Positions 51,664 through 59,680 of a stretch of DNA of 64,000 nt are shown here, one piece after another. The DNA is from Desulfosporosinus hippei DSM 8344 (GTDB taxonomy: Bacteria; Bacillota; Desulfitobacteriia; Desulfitobacteriales; Desulfitobacteriaceae): the NCBI RefSeq assembly GCF_900100785.1, contig NZ_FNCP01000024.1:1-64000 (forward strand), given 5' to 3'. The notes below the pieces were generated by a model. The model saw nothing but the letters and a program-made list of their open reading frames with translations, was not told where the DNA came from and did no database searches. Each line of letters opens with the position of its first letter. The stretch's first letter is position 1. The position numbers were made by a program, and so were the translations under genes.

Positions 51664-53832
51664 GTGGGAGATCAAACCCATAAAATTGTCAAAACCAAGG
51701 TTACCGAAGGACTCCGGGACATGGAGTCCCGCAAAGGGAGATTTCGGGCTTTTGATGCCATTCGCCCGGCTATGTTAAAAATGGTTCCTAATTATCCGGA
51801 GCTTTCCAATCGTTTGCGCCGGATTAAGGAATACAGTATTGATCACCTAGATGAAGTCATCGCTAAAGCCAAACATTCCTTAGAAGCTAAAGGGTGTAAG
51901 GTCTATCTGGCGGAAACTTCCGAGGATGCCCAGAGGTATATTGCCGGTCTTATTCCTAACGAGGGTTTGGTGGTTAAGTCCAAGTCTAATGCCGGGAAGG
52001 AAATCAATATTTCCCATTACCTGGAGGACCTGGGGGTAACTGTCGTGGAGACGGATCTGGGAGACAGAATTAACCAACTGGCCAAAAGTGAAGCCAGTCA
52101 CTCTCTGGCTCCGGCTATTCATATCCCCATCGAGAAAATCACCAAGCTCTTTTCTGAAGAAGAGGGCAAAGAGTTGGAATGTACTCCTGAGGCCCTGGTG
52201 GTTTCCGCCCGCAAGGGTCTGCGGGATTTTCTGGTCAAAGCGGATGTGGGGATCTCCGGGGCCAATGCTATTTCAGCAGACACGGGGAGTGTCTTCGTCA
52301 CTGAGAATGAGGGGAATATTCGGGCGGTTTCCATGATGCCTAAAGTGCATATTGTCATCGCCGGGGTGGAGAAAATCGTCCCGACCCTGGAAGATGCTCT
52401 GCAAGTTGTCCGGGCTGCAGCAGTTTATGGCGTGGGTCAGGACATTGGCACCTATGTTTCCGTGATCTCGGGAGTCAGTGAATCCTTGGATCCTGATCTG
52501 GAGGAGTTTTCTCAGGGGCAGGGCCCCCAGGAAGTGCATATTGTTTTATTGAAAAATGGCCGTCAGGACGCAATTAAGGTAGGCTTTAAAGAATCCCTTT
52601 ATTGCATTAATTGCGGCAGCTGCCTTAACTTTTGTCCTGTCTATCAGGAAGTGGGCGGCAAGTACGGGTATAAGTATCTGGGCGGACGGGGCCTGGTCTT
52701 TGCCGCTTTTCACGGTGACCTAGGCAAATCCGAAGAAAATGGACTATCCCTCTGTATCGGCTGTCAGAAGTGTCATACGGCTTGCCCTGTACAGATGGCA
52801 ACCCCGGAAATGCTCTGGAAACTTCGCCAAAATGCTGTGGCTAAGAAAGGGGTAGGCTGGAAGAAGGATTTGGTCTTCTCCATGTTAACTAAACCGAAGA
52901 CTTTGCCCATGGTCAGTAAATTGGCGACAACCTTTGGAAAATTGGCTTTGAAAGATTCGGAGAAGGGGACCACCTCCCGGTTGACCTTCAATTCCTTCGG
53001 GCTGCCCCAAGAGCGGGTGATTCCCAAGTTCTCCGGTAAATCCTTTGCGGAGATTGCTCAGCCTAAATCAGTGGCTAAGCCGGTGAAGAAAGTCGGTTTC
53101 TACCCCGGGTGTGTTGTAAACTACACGGAGACTGACCTAGGTGAAGCCCTGCTCCACGTTTTGGGAGAAAACCGGGTTGAGGTGAAGCTGGCTAAAGAGG
53201 ATGTGTGTTGTGGAATTCCCAGTATTGTCAGCGGGGATTTAGAACATGCCAAATCCATGGCCTTGAAAAATATTGAAAACTATAGTGGCTTGGAGATGGA
53301 CGCCCTAGTCTTTGTCTGTCCCAGTTGTGCTGTAGCCTTCAAAGAAGAGTATCCTAAGTTGTTTGCCGATGCTTCCCCTGAACTGCAGGAAAAGATTAAA
53401 AAACTTGCTGAGAAGGCTAAAGATATTAATGAATTCCTAAGTAAGGATATTAAATTGAAGCTGCCAAAACAAAAAGTCACGGAAACTGTGACCTATCATG
53501 ATCCTTGTCATTTGGCCCGTAGTATGGGTGTGAAAAAAGAACCCAGGGAAATTCTCCAGAAAATTCCCGGGCTGAAATACGTAGAAATGCAGGATGCGGA
53601 TGCCTGTTGTGGGTTTGGCGGTTCCTTTAGCTTAAGCTTCTATGAACTCTCCCAGCGGATTAATGAAGGGAAACTGAAAAATGTCACAGACACTCAGGCC
53701 ACTACCCTGGCGACCAGTTGTCCGGGCTGTATGGTTCATTTCCGAGATGGGGTGGCTCAGCACGACATGAAGCAAAAAGTTTCTCATGTGGTTCAAATTC
53801 TAAGCCGAGCCTATGGGAGGAAGAGCAAATGA
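51664..53832 (+). CDS. Fused LutB-LutA-type L-lactate dehydrogenase subunit
   Basis: 722 residues. Residues 60-300 form a LUD (LutB-type) domain; two ferredoxin motifs follow, CINCGSCLNFCP (314-325) and CIGCQKCHTACP (364-375). The C-terminal half is a LutA/GlpC-like part with two CCG domains: GFYPGCVVNY, DVCCGIPS, CPSCAV, then YHDPCHLARS, DACCGFGGSF and SCPGCMVHF. In sulfate reducers this fusion is one half of the lactate dehydrogenase that feeds electrons from lactate. GTG start behind GTAGAGGGAG. Overlaps the LutC gene by ATGA. Confidence 0.85.
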   Translation: MGDQTHKIVKTKVTEGLRDMESRKGRFRAFDAIRPAMLKMVPNYPELSNRLRRIKEYSIDHLDEVIAKAKHSLEAKGCKVYLAETSEDAQRYIAGLIPNEGLVVKSKSNAGKEINISHYLEDLGVTVVETDLGDRINQLAKSEASHSLAPAIHIPIEKITKLFSEEEGKELECTPEALVVSARKGLRDFLVKADVGISGANAISADTGSVFVTENEGNIRAVSMMPKVHIVIAGVEKIVPTLEDALQVVRAAAVYGVGQDIGTYVSVISGVSESLDPDLEEFSQGQGPQEVHIVLLKNGRQDAIKVGFKESLYCINCGSCLNFCPVYQEVGGKYGYKYLGGRGLVFAAFHGDLGKSEENGLSLCIGCQKCHTACPVQMATPEMLWKLRQNAVAKKGVGWKKDLVFSMLTKPKTLPMVSKLATTFGKLALKDSEKGTTSRLTFNSFGLPQERVIPKFSGKSFAEIAQPKSVAKPVKKVGFYPGCVVNYTETDLGEALLHVLGENRVEVKLAKEDVCCGIPSIVSGDLEHAKSMALKNIENYSGLEMDALVFVCPSCAVAFKEEYPKLFADASPELQEKIKKLAEKAKDINEFLSKDIKLKLPKQKVTETVTYHDPCHLARSMGVKKEPREILQKIPGLKYVEMQDADACCGFGGSFSLSFYELSQRINEGKLKNVTDTQATTLATSCPGCMVHFRDGVAQHDMKQKVSHVVQILSRAYGRKSK

Positions 53833-54896
53833 GTACTAAAGCCCAAACAATCTTAACGAAAATTCGTTCCCGTCGAGACACCCTGCTCCTGGAATATCCA
53901 AAATTGGCTGGCCAGGTGCAGGACATCAAAAGTGGGGTAGCGAATAACCTTAAGGAACATGTGAATTTGGCAATCTCTTCACTCAAAGGTAAGGGTTGCC
54001 ATGTGATGATTGCTAAGAACGCGGCAGAAGCTCAGGAGCAGATTCTGAAAATCCTGGCGGGTAATCAGAATGTGGCTATGAGTAAAAACCCTGTTTTCAG
54101 TGAAATCCGTTTAAGAGATTATTTAAAATCGAAGAGTGTTGAGGTTTTGGAGACTGACCTGGGGGAGAGAGCTGCCGGGACTCAGACCGACCTTCACCCT
54201 TGGATTGCCAGTATCAATACGCCGATTACGGATAAAGAATGGGTAGCACGGACTAAAGAAGAGATTAAACAGAAGGCAGCCCATCTCCAGTTTGGAATTA
54301 CCGGTGCCGAAGCGATTGTTGAACAAAATGGAACCATAGCCCTCTTAGAAAGTGAAGGAAATGTGCGCTTCACTTCGAATCTCCCCTATAATCATATTGT
54401 GGTAGCGGGAATGGATAAGATTGTCCCTTCTCTGGAAGATGCTTTAGCAGTTTGTCGGGGGATTAGTGTCTATGGGATGGGAAAAGATATTCTGAAGTAT
54501 ATATCCTTTATCAGCGGTCCCAGCAGAACGGCGGATATCGAGTTTAGAATGGTGCAGGGGATGCACGGGCCTAAAGAAGTCTATGTAATTCTGCTGGATA
54601 ATGGGCGGCTGGAAGCCTCTAAAAGTAAGCAGTTGGATGCCCTCAAATGCCTGCACTGCGGAGGATGTCTCGTGGATTGTCCCCAATATCTAGTCGATGG
54701 ATTAGAGAAGGGTTATTATTATACCGGGAAAAGGGCAAAAGTCCTGGCGGCGTTTATGAAGGGAGCCAAACCCTTGGATCCTAGTTCAAGCCTAAGCGGC
54801 AGTACTGAAACTAAAGCTAACACTAAAACTAAAACTGAGGATTGTGGAGATTGCTCGTTGTGCAATAATAATTGTCCTGCGGGTATTAAGGTTTAA
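53829..54896 (+). CDS. LutC-like LUD protein with ferredoxin tail
   Basis: 355 residues from ATG 53829, in the ATGA overlap and behind GGGAGGAAGAG (a longer frame from 53718 is inside the previous gene). LUD domain (residues about 40-270) is followed by CLHCGGCLVDCP and CGDCSLCNNNCP, two [4Fe-4S] motifs. Classic LutC lacks these clusters, so this is the extended clostridial form that completes the lactate-oxidising complex with the fused LutAB. Confidence 0.83.
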   Translation: MSTKAQTILTKIRSRRDTLLLEYPKLAGQVQDIKSGVANNLKEHVNLAISSLKGKGCHVMIAKNAAEAQEQILKILAGNQNVAMSKNPVFSEIRLRDYLKSKSVEVLETDLGERAAGTQTDLHPWIASINTPITDKEWVARTKEEIKQKAAHLQFGITGAEAIVEQNGTIALLESEGNVRFTSNLPYNHIVVAGMDKIVPSLEDALAVCRGISVYGMGKDILKYISFISGPSRTADIEFRMVQGMHGPKEVYVILLDNGRLEASKSKQLDALKCLHCGGCLVDCPQYLVDGLEKGYYYTGKRAKVLAAFMKGAKPLDPSSSLSGSTETKANTKTKTEDCGDCSLCNNNCPAGIKV

Positions 54897-54917
54897 CGGG
54901 CTCTAGGGGAGGTTACA

Positions 54918-55613
54918 ATGCAGTTTGAGAAGATTATCAAACCTCAGCGCACCTATCAAGAGGTTTTAAAGCAAATCAATAATATGATTATCGATGGTAA
55001 GCTGCAGCCCGGGGATCGACTGATGGGTGAGAGAGAAATGGCTGTTGAGCTGGGGGTTAGCCGGACGACCTTGCGAGAAGCCTTGAGAACCATGGAGTTC
55101 TTAGGCTGGGTTGAGATTAAGCCGGGGGAAGGCACCTTCATCCGTAATCCTCAGTTAAGTGAGGTTATTAGTCCTTTGGCGTTAGCCCTCTCCGCTGAGC
55201 AGACCCAAATTGATGAACTTTGGGAAACCCGAATTACCCTGGAGGTCGAATGTGCGGGCTTAGCCGCTGCCCGAGCCTCTGAAGCAGACCTAGGGCGGAT
55301 CGCTAATATTCTGCGTGAAATGCAGTCTTCCTGGAGAGATCTGGATGCCTATGTTAAAGCAGATATGCGCTTTCACTATCTGGTTGCCCAAGCTTCTCAG
55401 AACTCCATGATGAATCGTTTATTGCAGACTTTTGTCGTTCACATCTTAGAACTTATTAAAAAGGCCGGCCCCCTGCGTTTTAGTCACGATATTGGGGGAC
55501 TCTATACGATTCAAGAGCATATCTCTATTTATGAAGCCATTGCCAGGCATGACGAGGATCAAGCCAGGAGTCTAATGAGAAAACACCTGGAAGAGTCAAG
55601 AAGCGAGCGCTAG
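54918..55613 (+). CDS. GntR-family regulator of the FadR/LldR type
   Basis: 231 residues: winged HTH (LQPGDRLMGEREMAVELGVS, RTTLREALRTME) and an FCD ligand domain with DMRFHYLVAQAS and the metal-binding His pair. The position after lut genes suggests a lactate-responsive repressor. ATG behind AGGGGAGG. Confidence 0.85.
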   Translation: MQFEKIIKPQRTYQEVLKQINNMIIDGKLQPGDRLMGEREMAVELGVSRTTLREALRTMEFLGWVEIKPGEGTFIRNPQLSEVISPLALALSAEQTQIDELWETRITLEVECAGLAAARASEADLGRIANILREMQSSWRDLDAYVKADMRFHYLVAQASQNSMMNRLLQTFVVHILELIKKAGPLRFSHDIGGLYTIQEHISIYEAIARHDEDQARSLMRKHLEESRSER

Positions 55614-55631
55614 CGTGTTAGGGCGTGTTAG

Positions 55632-55676
55632 GGGGACGGTCCTATTGACACATTATGTGTCAATAGGACCGTCCCC
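55632..55676. repeat. 45-bp REP-like perfect palindrome
   Basis: Two 22-bp arms, GGGGACGGTCCTATTGACACAT and complement, around one T. GGGGACGG ends recur in the long composite repeat. No T-run. It could act as a transcript end after the regulator. The rest of 55614-55917 has no gene. Confidence 0.8.
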
Positions 55677-55917
55677 TGATCACTGATCATTCTGCTTCAT
55701 ACTGATTCATTTAGGACGCAAGTCAGGAGTTACTGAATTTCATATTAAGATGCGTCTTGCCAAGGGTATATAATATTCTGTAATTATCTTAAAAGGCTTC
55801 ATCTGGATAGACTTTATAGTACATGCTAAAATAGGTTAACAATTAGCTGATCCAAGGTAACCGAAAATTGCTGGTCAAAGAGTTAAGGACATTACACCTT
55901 AAAGAGGAGGCCCACAA

Positions 55918-56232
55918 GTGGTTAATAATTTAGATGAAAGGATAGTTCAGAGTATTAGGGAAATCGGACAACTTTATCCTATTGAAAGAATTGTTCTTTT
56001 TGGTTCGAGAGCCAGAGGTGATCATAAGCCTACAAGCGATATAGATTTGGCTATTTTTCCGTTGCCGGGGCTTAATAGCAGAGGGCATATGATCAGTGAC
56101 CTTGAGGAGCTTAACACGCTGTTAAAAATAGATACCCTAATTATTAATCAAGGCGTTGAACCTAAAATAATGGATAATATTTTGAAAGAAGGTGTAACTC
56201 TATATGAGCGAGCCGGCGACAAAACTCCATAA
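55918..56232 (+). CDS. MNT-type nucleotidyltransferase (toxin-antitoxin partner)
   Basis: 104 residues with IVLFGSRARGDHKPTSDIDLAIF, the full GSxxRG...SDIDL catalytic motif. Start GTG behind AAAGAGGAGG. Overlaps the next gene, a HI0074-type HEPN protein. In such pairs the MNT protein is thought to modify and inhibit the HEPN nuclease. Confidence 0.85.
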   Translation: MVNNLDERIVQSIREIGQLYPIERIVLFGSRARGDHKPTSDIDLAIFPLPGLNSRGHMISDLEELNTLLKIDTLIINQGVEPKIMDNILKEGVTLYERAGDKTP

Positions 56233-56611
56233 CTTTACTAATGCACTTAATAGGTTGAAAGAGGGAATAGGAAAATACGATAATTCCAACGATCTATTAA
56301 GAGATGGAGTAATCAGACGCTTTGAGTTTACCTTTGAGCTGGCCTGGAAGACGCTAAAAGCAATATTTGAAGATGAAGGGTTAAGGGGCTTGAATTCTCC
56401 GAAAAGCGTATTACGAGAAGCTTTTACTGCAGAACTGATTAAAGACGATGAATTGTGGCTGGCAATGCTAAATGACAGGAATTCAACGGCCCATATTTAC
56501 AATGAACAGATAGCAATTGAGATATGCGACAATATACAGCACAAATATCTTATCGAACTTGAAAATTTGCTTGAGAGAATCAAAATAAGGTTTGCCAATG
56601 ATATACGATAA
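56204..56611 (+). CDS. HI0074-family HEPN partner protein
   Basis: 135 residues, all helical; FEFTFELAWKTLKAIFEDEG is the family mark and DRNSTAHIY the R-x4-H HEPN motif. Known pairs with this layout are nucleotidyltransferase/substrate-binding units or type VII toxin-antitoxin systems. Confidence 0.83.
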   Translation: MSEPATKLHNFTNALNRLKEGIGKYDNSNDLLRDGVIRRFEFTFELAWKTLKAIFEDEGLRGLNSPKSVLREAFTAELIKDDELWLAMLNDRNSTAHIYNEQIAIEICDNIQHKYLIELENLLERIKIRFANDIR

Positions 56612-56773
56612 CAATAATTCTAGAGATGCCCTTTAGGATTATTGAGTTTTGGATTAAGTTTTTAGGATTAATGTTCAGAAAAAAAGATCTTTCTTTCCAC
56701 TCTGAATATGGTAGAATAGTTACATAATAAATCGAAGATTGTCGGACGTTGCGGATATTAAGGGGGAGTTTAT

Positions 56774-57640
56774 TTGAAGCAGGATATTCTTTTAGAAAGC
56801 GGTATTAATGAGTTAGAGATCGTGATTTTTAAAGTTGGAAGCAGTACGTTAGGGGTAAATGTGGCTAAGGTTGAATGTATTCTTACATACCAACCGGTGA
56901 CTGAGGTGCCAAATTCCAATGGAAATATTAGCGGTGTCATTAACTACAGGGGGCGAGTCATCCCTGTCTTGGACTTAATTAAAACTCTTAAGCAAGACTG
57001 TCCCAAGCAACCGAAGGAGAGACTCTTAATCCTGATAAATATTAATAACAGTGATTTTGCCGTGGAAGTAAGTTCCGTCAGTGGAATCAAACGACTTTCC
57101 TGGAAGGACATAGAGACCCCTTCCTCAATTCTCCTCAGTCAGAACGAAACTCCAATAACCGGAATTGTCAAAGTAAATGATGATATTATTTTAATGTTGG
57201 ATTTTGAAAAGATTCTTTCAGATATCGACCCTTCCCTAGCCCTAAAGGAATCAAGGGCAGTAAAAGGTTTAGAAGGGAAAAAACTTGTAGTGGCTGAGGA
57301 TTCCACATTCTTGTTGAAGGTGGTTAATGAATCCTTGGTAAAAGCCGGGGCAACCGTGGAGAAATTCGGCAATGGGCAGGATGCCCTTGATTTTCTGGAA
57401 CAGAGTTCTGTCGATGAAATATACTGTGTAATTACGGATATTGAAATGCCTGTGATGGATGGTTTGACTCTAACCAAGCAGATAAAAACTAATCCCAAAT
57501 TGAAGAATATTCCTGTTATTTTATTCTCCTCAATTGCCAGTGAAGGGTTAGCCCATAAGGGTTTGAGTGTTGGTGCAGATGCTCAAATTACTAAGCCGGA
57601 AATTGAAAAGCTTGTGGAGCTGGTGATCAATTTAAGATAG
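56774..57640 (+). CDS. cheV: CheV chemotaxis adaptor (CheW domain plus receiver)
   Basis: 288 residues: CheW domain 1-150 (VAKVECILTYQPVTEVPN, GVINYRGRVIPVLDL) and a receiver domain with phospho-acceptor Asp222 in VITDIEMPVMDG. TTG start after AAGGGGGAG. Couples chemoreceptors such as that at 40558 to CheA. Confidence 0.88.
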   Translation: MKQDILLESGINELEIVIFKVGSSTLGVNVAKVECILTYQPVTEVPNSNGNISGVINYRGRVIPVLDLIKTLKQDCPKQPKERLLILININNSDFAVEVSSVSGIKRLSWKDIETPSSILLSQNETPITGIVKVNDDIILMLDFEKILSDIDPSLALKESRAVKGLEGKKLVVAEDSTFLLKVVNESLVKAGATVEKFGNGQDALDFLEQSSVDEIYCVITDIEMPVMDGLTLTKQIKTNPKLKNIPVILFSSIASEGLAHKGLSVGADAQITKPEIEKLVELVINLR

Positions 57641-57649
57641 GGATGAATA

Positions 57650-57674
57650 AAGGCATCGGGTATCCCGATGCCTT
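57650..57674 (+). terminator. Hairpin after cheV
   Basis: AAGGCATCGGG-TAT-CCCGATGCCTT, 11-bp stem, 10 bp after the stop codon; no T-run. Confidence 0.55.
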
Positions 57675-57699
57675 ATGGGTTGGATGAAATACGTCATTA

Positions 57700-58330
57700 G
57701 GGTCAGGCGGCTTCGTCCACATCCGTTCACCCAGCACTCCGAGGCTGGCCCACGCGTTGACCTGGGAGCTTCGCCAAACCTCAGGGTAATACCTGAGGTG
57801 AACCGTGGCTGCGCTTCCCCAGGTCAACTTTGCGGGCTTTACCGCCTCTCCATGCAATGGGTTCACTCCTGTGGATCGAAGCCGCCCTGTCTTTCGGGTC
57901 TATTATTCTTAAGCGTGTTTTGAGGGGGCAGAGTAGAGTAGACCCTCATGCAGTTACTAAGGCGGCACCATCAGAGGATGAAAAACTAGTATTGTCTTCC
58001 TAACACGCTAAAGATTCTGCGAAGCCTTACCTCAGAATCCCAAAGTTTTGCTTCCACTCCCAACAAACTGGCTGAAGGAGCGCTTGTCTGCTAAGCGGAT
58101 GCGTCAGTGAAGCCGCGCTGAGGCGAGCGCCGACGGTTCACATGCAGAAAAACCCAGAGGTTCGGACGCGCTCGCGAACCGTCCAGCGAGCCAGCGGCGG
58201 AACTCGCAGACGCGTGCAGACCGACGAAGACACTGTCTTCGCACGGATTAAACCTTCTTGCAGCACTGTCTTCGCACGGGTTAACACAGCTAAAAAGCGC
58301 TCCCTCCAGAGCCCGACAGAACCGTCCCCT
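57700..58330 (-). repeat. Long composite structured repeat, copy B (inverted)
   Basis: Reads on the minus strand from GGGGACGGTTCTGTCG (58329) to GGACGAAGCCGCCTGACCC (57700), matching copy A at 44683-45613 over most of its length but about 300 bp shorter. Open frames inside it are not genes. It fills the gap between cheV and the lipoprotein gene. Confidence 0.78.
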
Positions 58331-58396
58331 GTCAGGATGGGTTTTTCAGAGCAGAACCCTTATATGAAGATTTACCTAATGAGTTGAGGTGAGCTA

Positions 58397-58999
58397 ATGA
58401 AAATCTTAAAGATACTTTTCGTGATACTGATGACCTTTTCTCTGGTAGGATGTAGTGGTTCAAAATCTGAAACTCCAACAACTGCTAATTCTGAAACTCC
58501 ACCATCAGAGTCTGAAGTACCAGCCTCCCAAACTCCGATCAGTGATCCCTTACAATTGACGGCTGTCTCCTTTAAATGGATCGGAGTCGATCAGGATGTC
58601 TTAAGTCCTAATGAGGTAAAGGTTGATACGAAACCTGATGGACACTTTCATATAACGGTTCCCTTTGGGACACAGGCCGGGGTAAAATCTATCTGGATCA
58701 GGTATTCAGAATTTGGTAAGTCTTTGAAATGGGGCTGGATTTACAATAAGAATCTTCCGATCAATGGATATTTATTAGCAGTTTTAGATAACAGTGGTAA
58801 GGTAATCTTACCTCAAGCTGACAATGGGTTTACCGTTGAGGGGGTAGCGGATTTTGACTTGTACCTTTCTGAACTGGAAAGTGAAAGTGGTCGGGATACT
58901 TTTAAGTTTATGAAGGGGCAAAGGCTTGAGCTGGAAATCAATTATGTAACCCAGAATAATGTGGAGAAGCAAGTTAAGAGTTCGGTTACTATTGAATGA
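58397..58999 (+). CDS. Lipoprotein of unknown function
   Basis: 200 residues, signal peptide with lipobox LVGC (Cys19), a Thr/Ser/Pro-rich linker (about residues 20-50) and a probable beta-rich domain (HFHITVPFGTQAGVKSIWIRY...). No family recognised. Its end overlaps the convergent membrane gene by 11 bases. Confidence 0.75.
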   Translation: MKILKILFVILMTFSLVGCSGSKSETPTTANSETPPSESEVPASQTPISDPLQLTAVSFKWIGVDQDVLSPNEVKVDTKPDGHFHITVPFGTQAGVKSIWIRYSEFGKSLKWGWIYNKNLPINGYLLAVLDNSGKVILPQADNGFTVEGVADFDLYLSELESESGRDTFKFMKGQRLELEINYVTQNNVEKQVKSSVTIE

Positions 59000-59333
59000 T
59001 TAATTTGTAGATCCAATGAGCATGAAGCAGCATGATGAAGGAATAGACTGTTATGCTTAGGCCCATTCCATAGATAATCAACCGGCGGGACTTGTCCTTT
59101 GTCCACCAACAAGCTCCCCCTAAGATAATGGGCAACAACAGTTTAAAGCTTCGAAGGTAGTTGGGGTTCATCTCAATAAGCGGCTGCATAAAGGGATTCC
59201 CTTCGGTGATTAGGTGAAGCTTAATACCCCATAGAGTTAGTTCTACATCAATGATATTTAAAATCAGCAAAACTAGCGTTGATGTAATGATTCGACTTTC
59301 AAGAGGCTTTAGATTTGATTGAGAGCCTTGCAA
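58989..59333 (-). CDS. DUF5658 membrane protein
   Basis: About 114 residues with four hydrophobic segments; NIIDVELTLWGIKLHLITEGNPFMQPLI is the DUF5658 mark. The TTG start lacks a clear ribosome binding site, so the true start may be a few codons downstream. A structured leader precedes it. Confidence 0.72.
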   Translation of the reverse strand: MQGSQSNLKPLESRIITSTLVLLILNIIDVELTLWGIKLHLITEGNPFMQPLIEMNPNYLRSFKLLLPIILGGACWWTKDKSRRLIIYGMGLSITVYSFIMLLHAHWIYKLIIQ

Positions 59334-59339
59334 GGATTT

Positions 59340-59440
59340 TGAGGCGGGATATTCTGAAGCAGACAGACCTATGCACTCCTTTCGGCTTTAGGGTTTTGTC
59401 TAGCTGTTTCAGCATATGTAGGCCTCTAGAAAATTATGTA
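59340..59440 (-). ncRNA. Structured leader upstream of the DUF5658 gene
   Basis: On the minus strand, CTGAA...TTCAG and AGACA...TGTCT enclose CCTAAAGCCGAAAGGAGTGC with a GAAA loop and CCTA/TAGG pairing, forming a compact nested structure. It does not match riboswitch classes I can recall with confidence. Rest of the 59334-59680 gap: hairpin AGCCCCATTATGT/complement (59456-59497). Confidence 0.35.
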
Positions 59441-59532
59441 AAATTTAACGCAAATAGCCCCATTATGTTGCATTCAAAGAATGTACATAATGGGGCTGTG
59501 ATAGTCTCTGGAGATAAGAAGTAATTAATGAT

Positions 59533-59585
59533 AAATCAAAAAACTAAGAGAGAAGTCCTACATGTTAATGCAGCTTCTCTCTTAG
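59533..59585 (-). terminator. Terminator of the surface-protein gene
   Basis: CTAAGAGAGAAG (59544-59555) pairs with CTTCTCTCTTAG (59574-59585); the complement of 59532-59543 is a T-run downstream on the minus strand. Confidence 0.8.
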
Positions 59586-59680
59586 TACTTTAATTTAGAT
59601 CAAATTTGAACCCCTTGCAAAACTTGCTCTGTGGCGTAGGTTGGGTTGCCTTATTAGCCAGTTGTTTCAGTCTCTATACT

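Noticed and set aside
53718-53828. Long N-terminal extension of the LutC-like protein
   Set aside because: It lies wholly within the fused LutAB gene in another frame; ATG 53829 has the ribosome binding site and ATGA overlap.
57627-58387. Open frames of about 80 codons in copy B of the repeat
   Set aside because: Same reason; frames are not conserved between the two copies.
59340-59440. Cyclic-di-GMP riboswitch upstream of the DUF5658 gene
   Set aside because: The GAAA loop is suggestive, but the conserved GGCAAACC and GACGCAAAGCC segments of the class I aptamer are missing.
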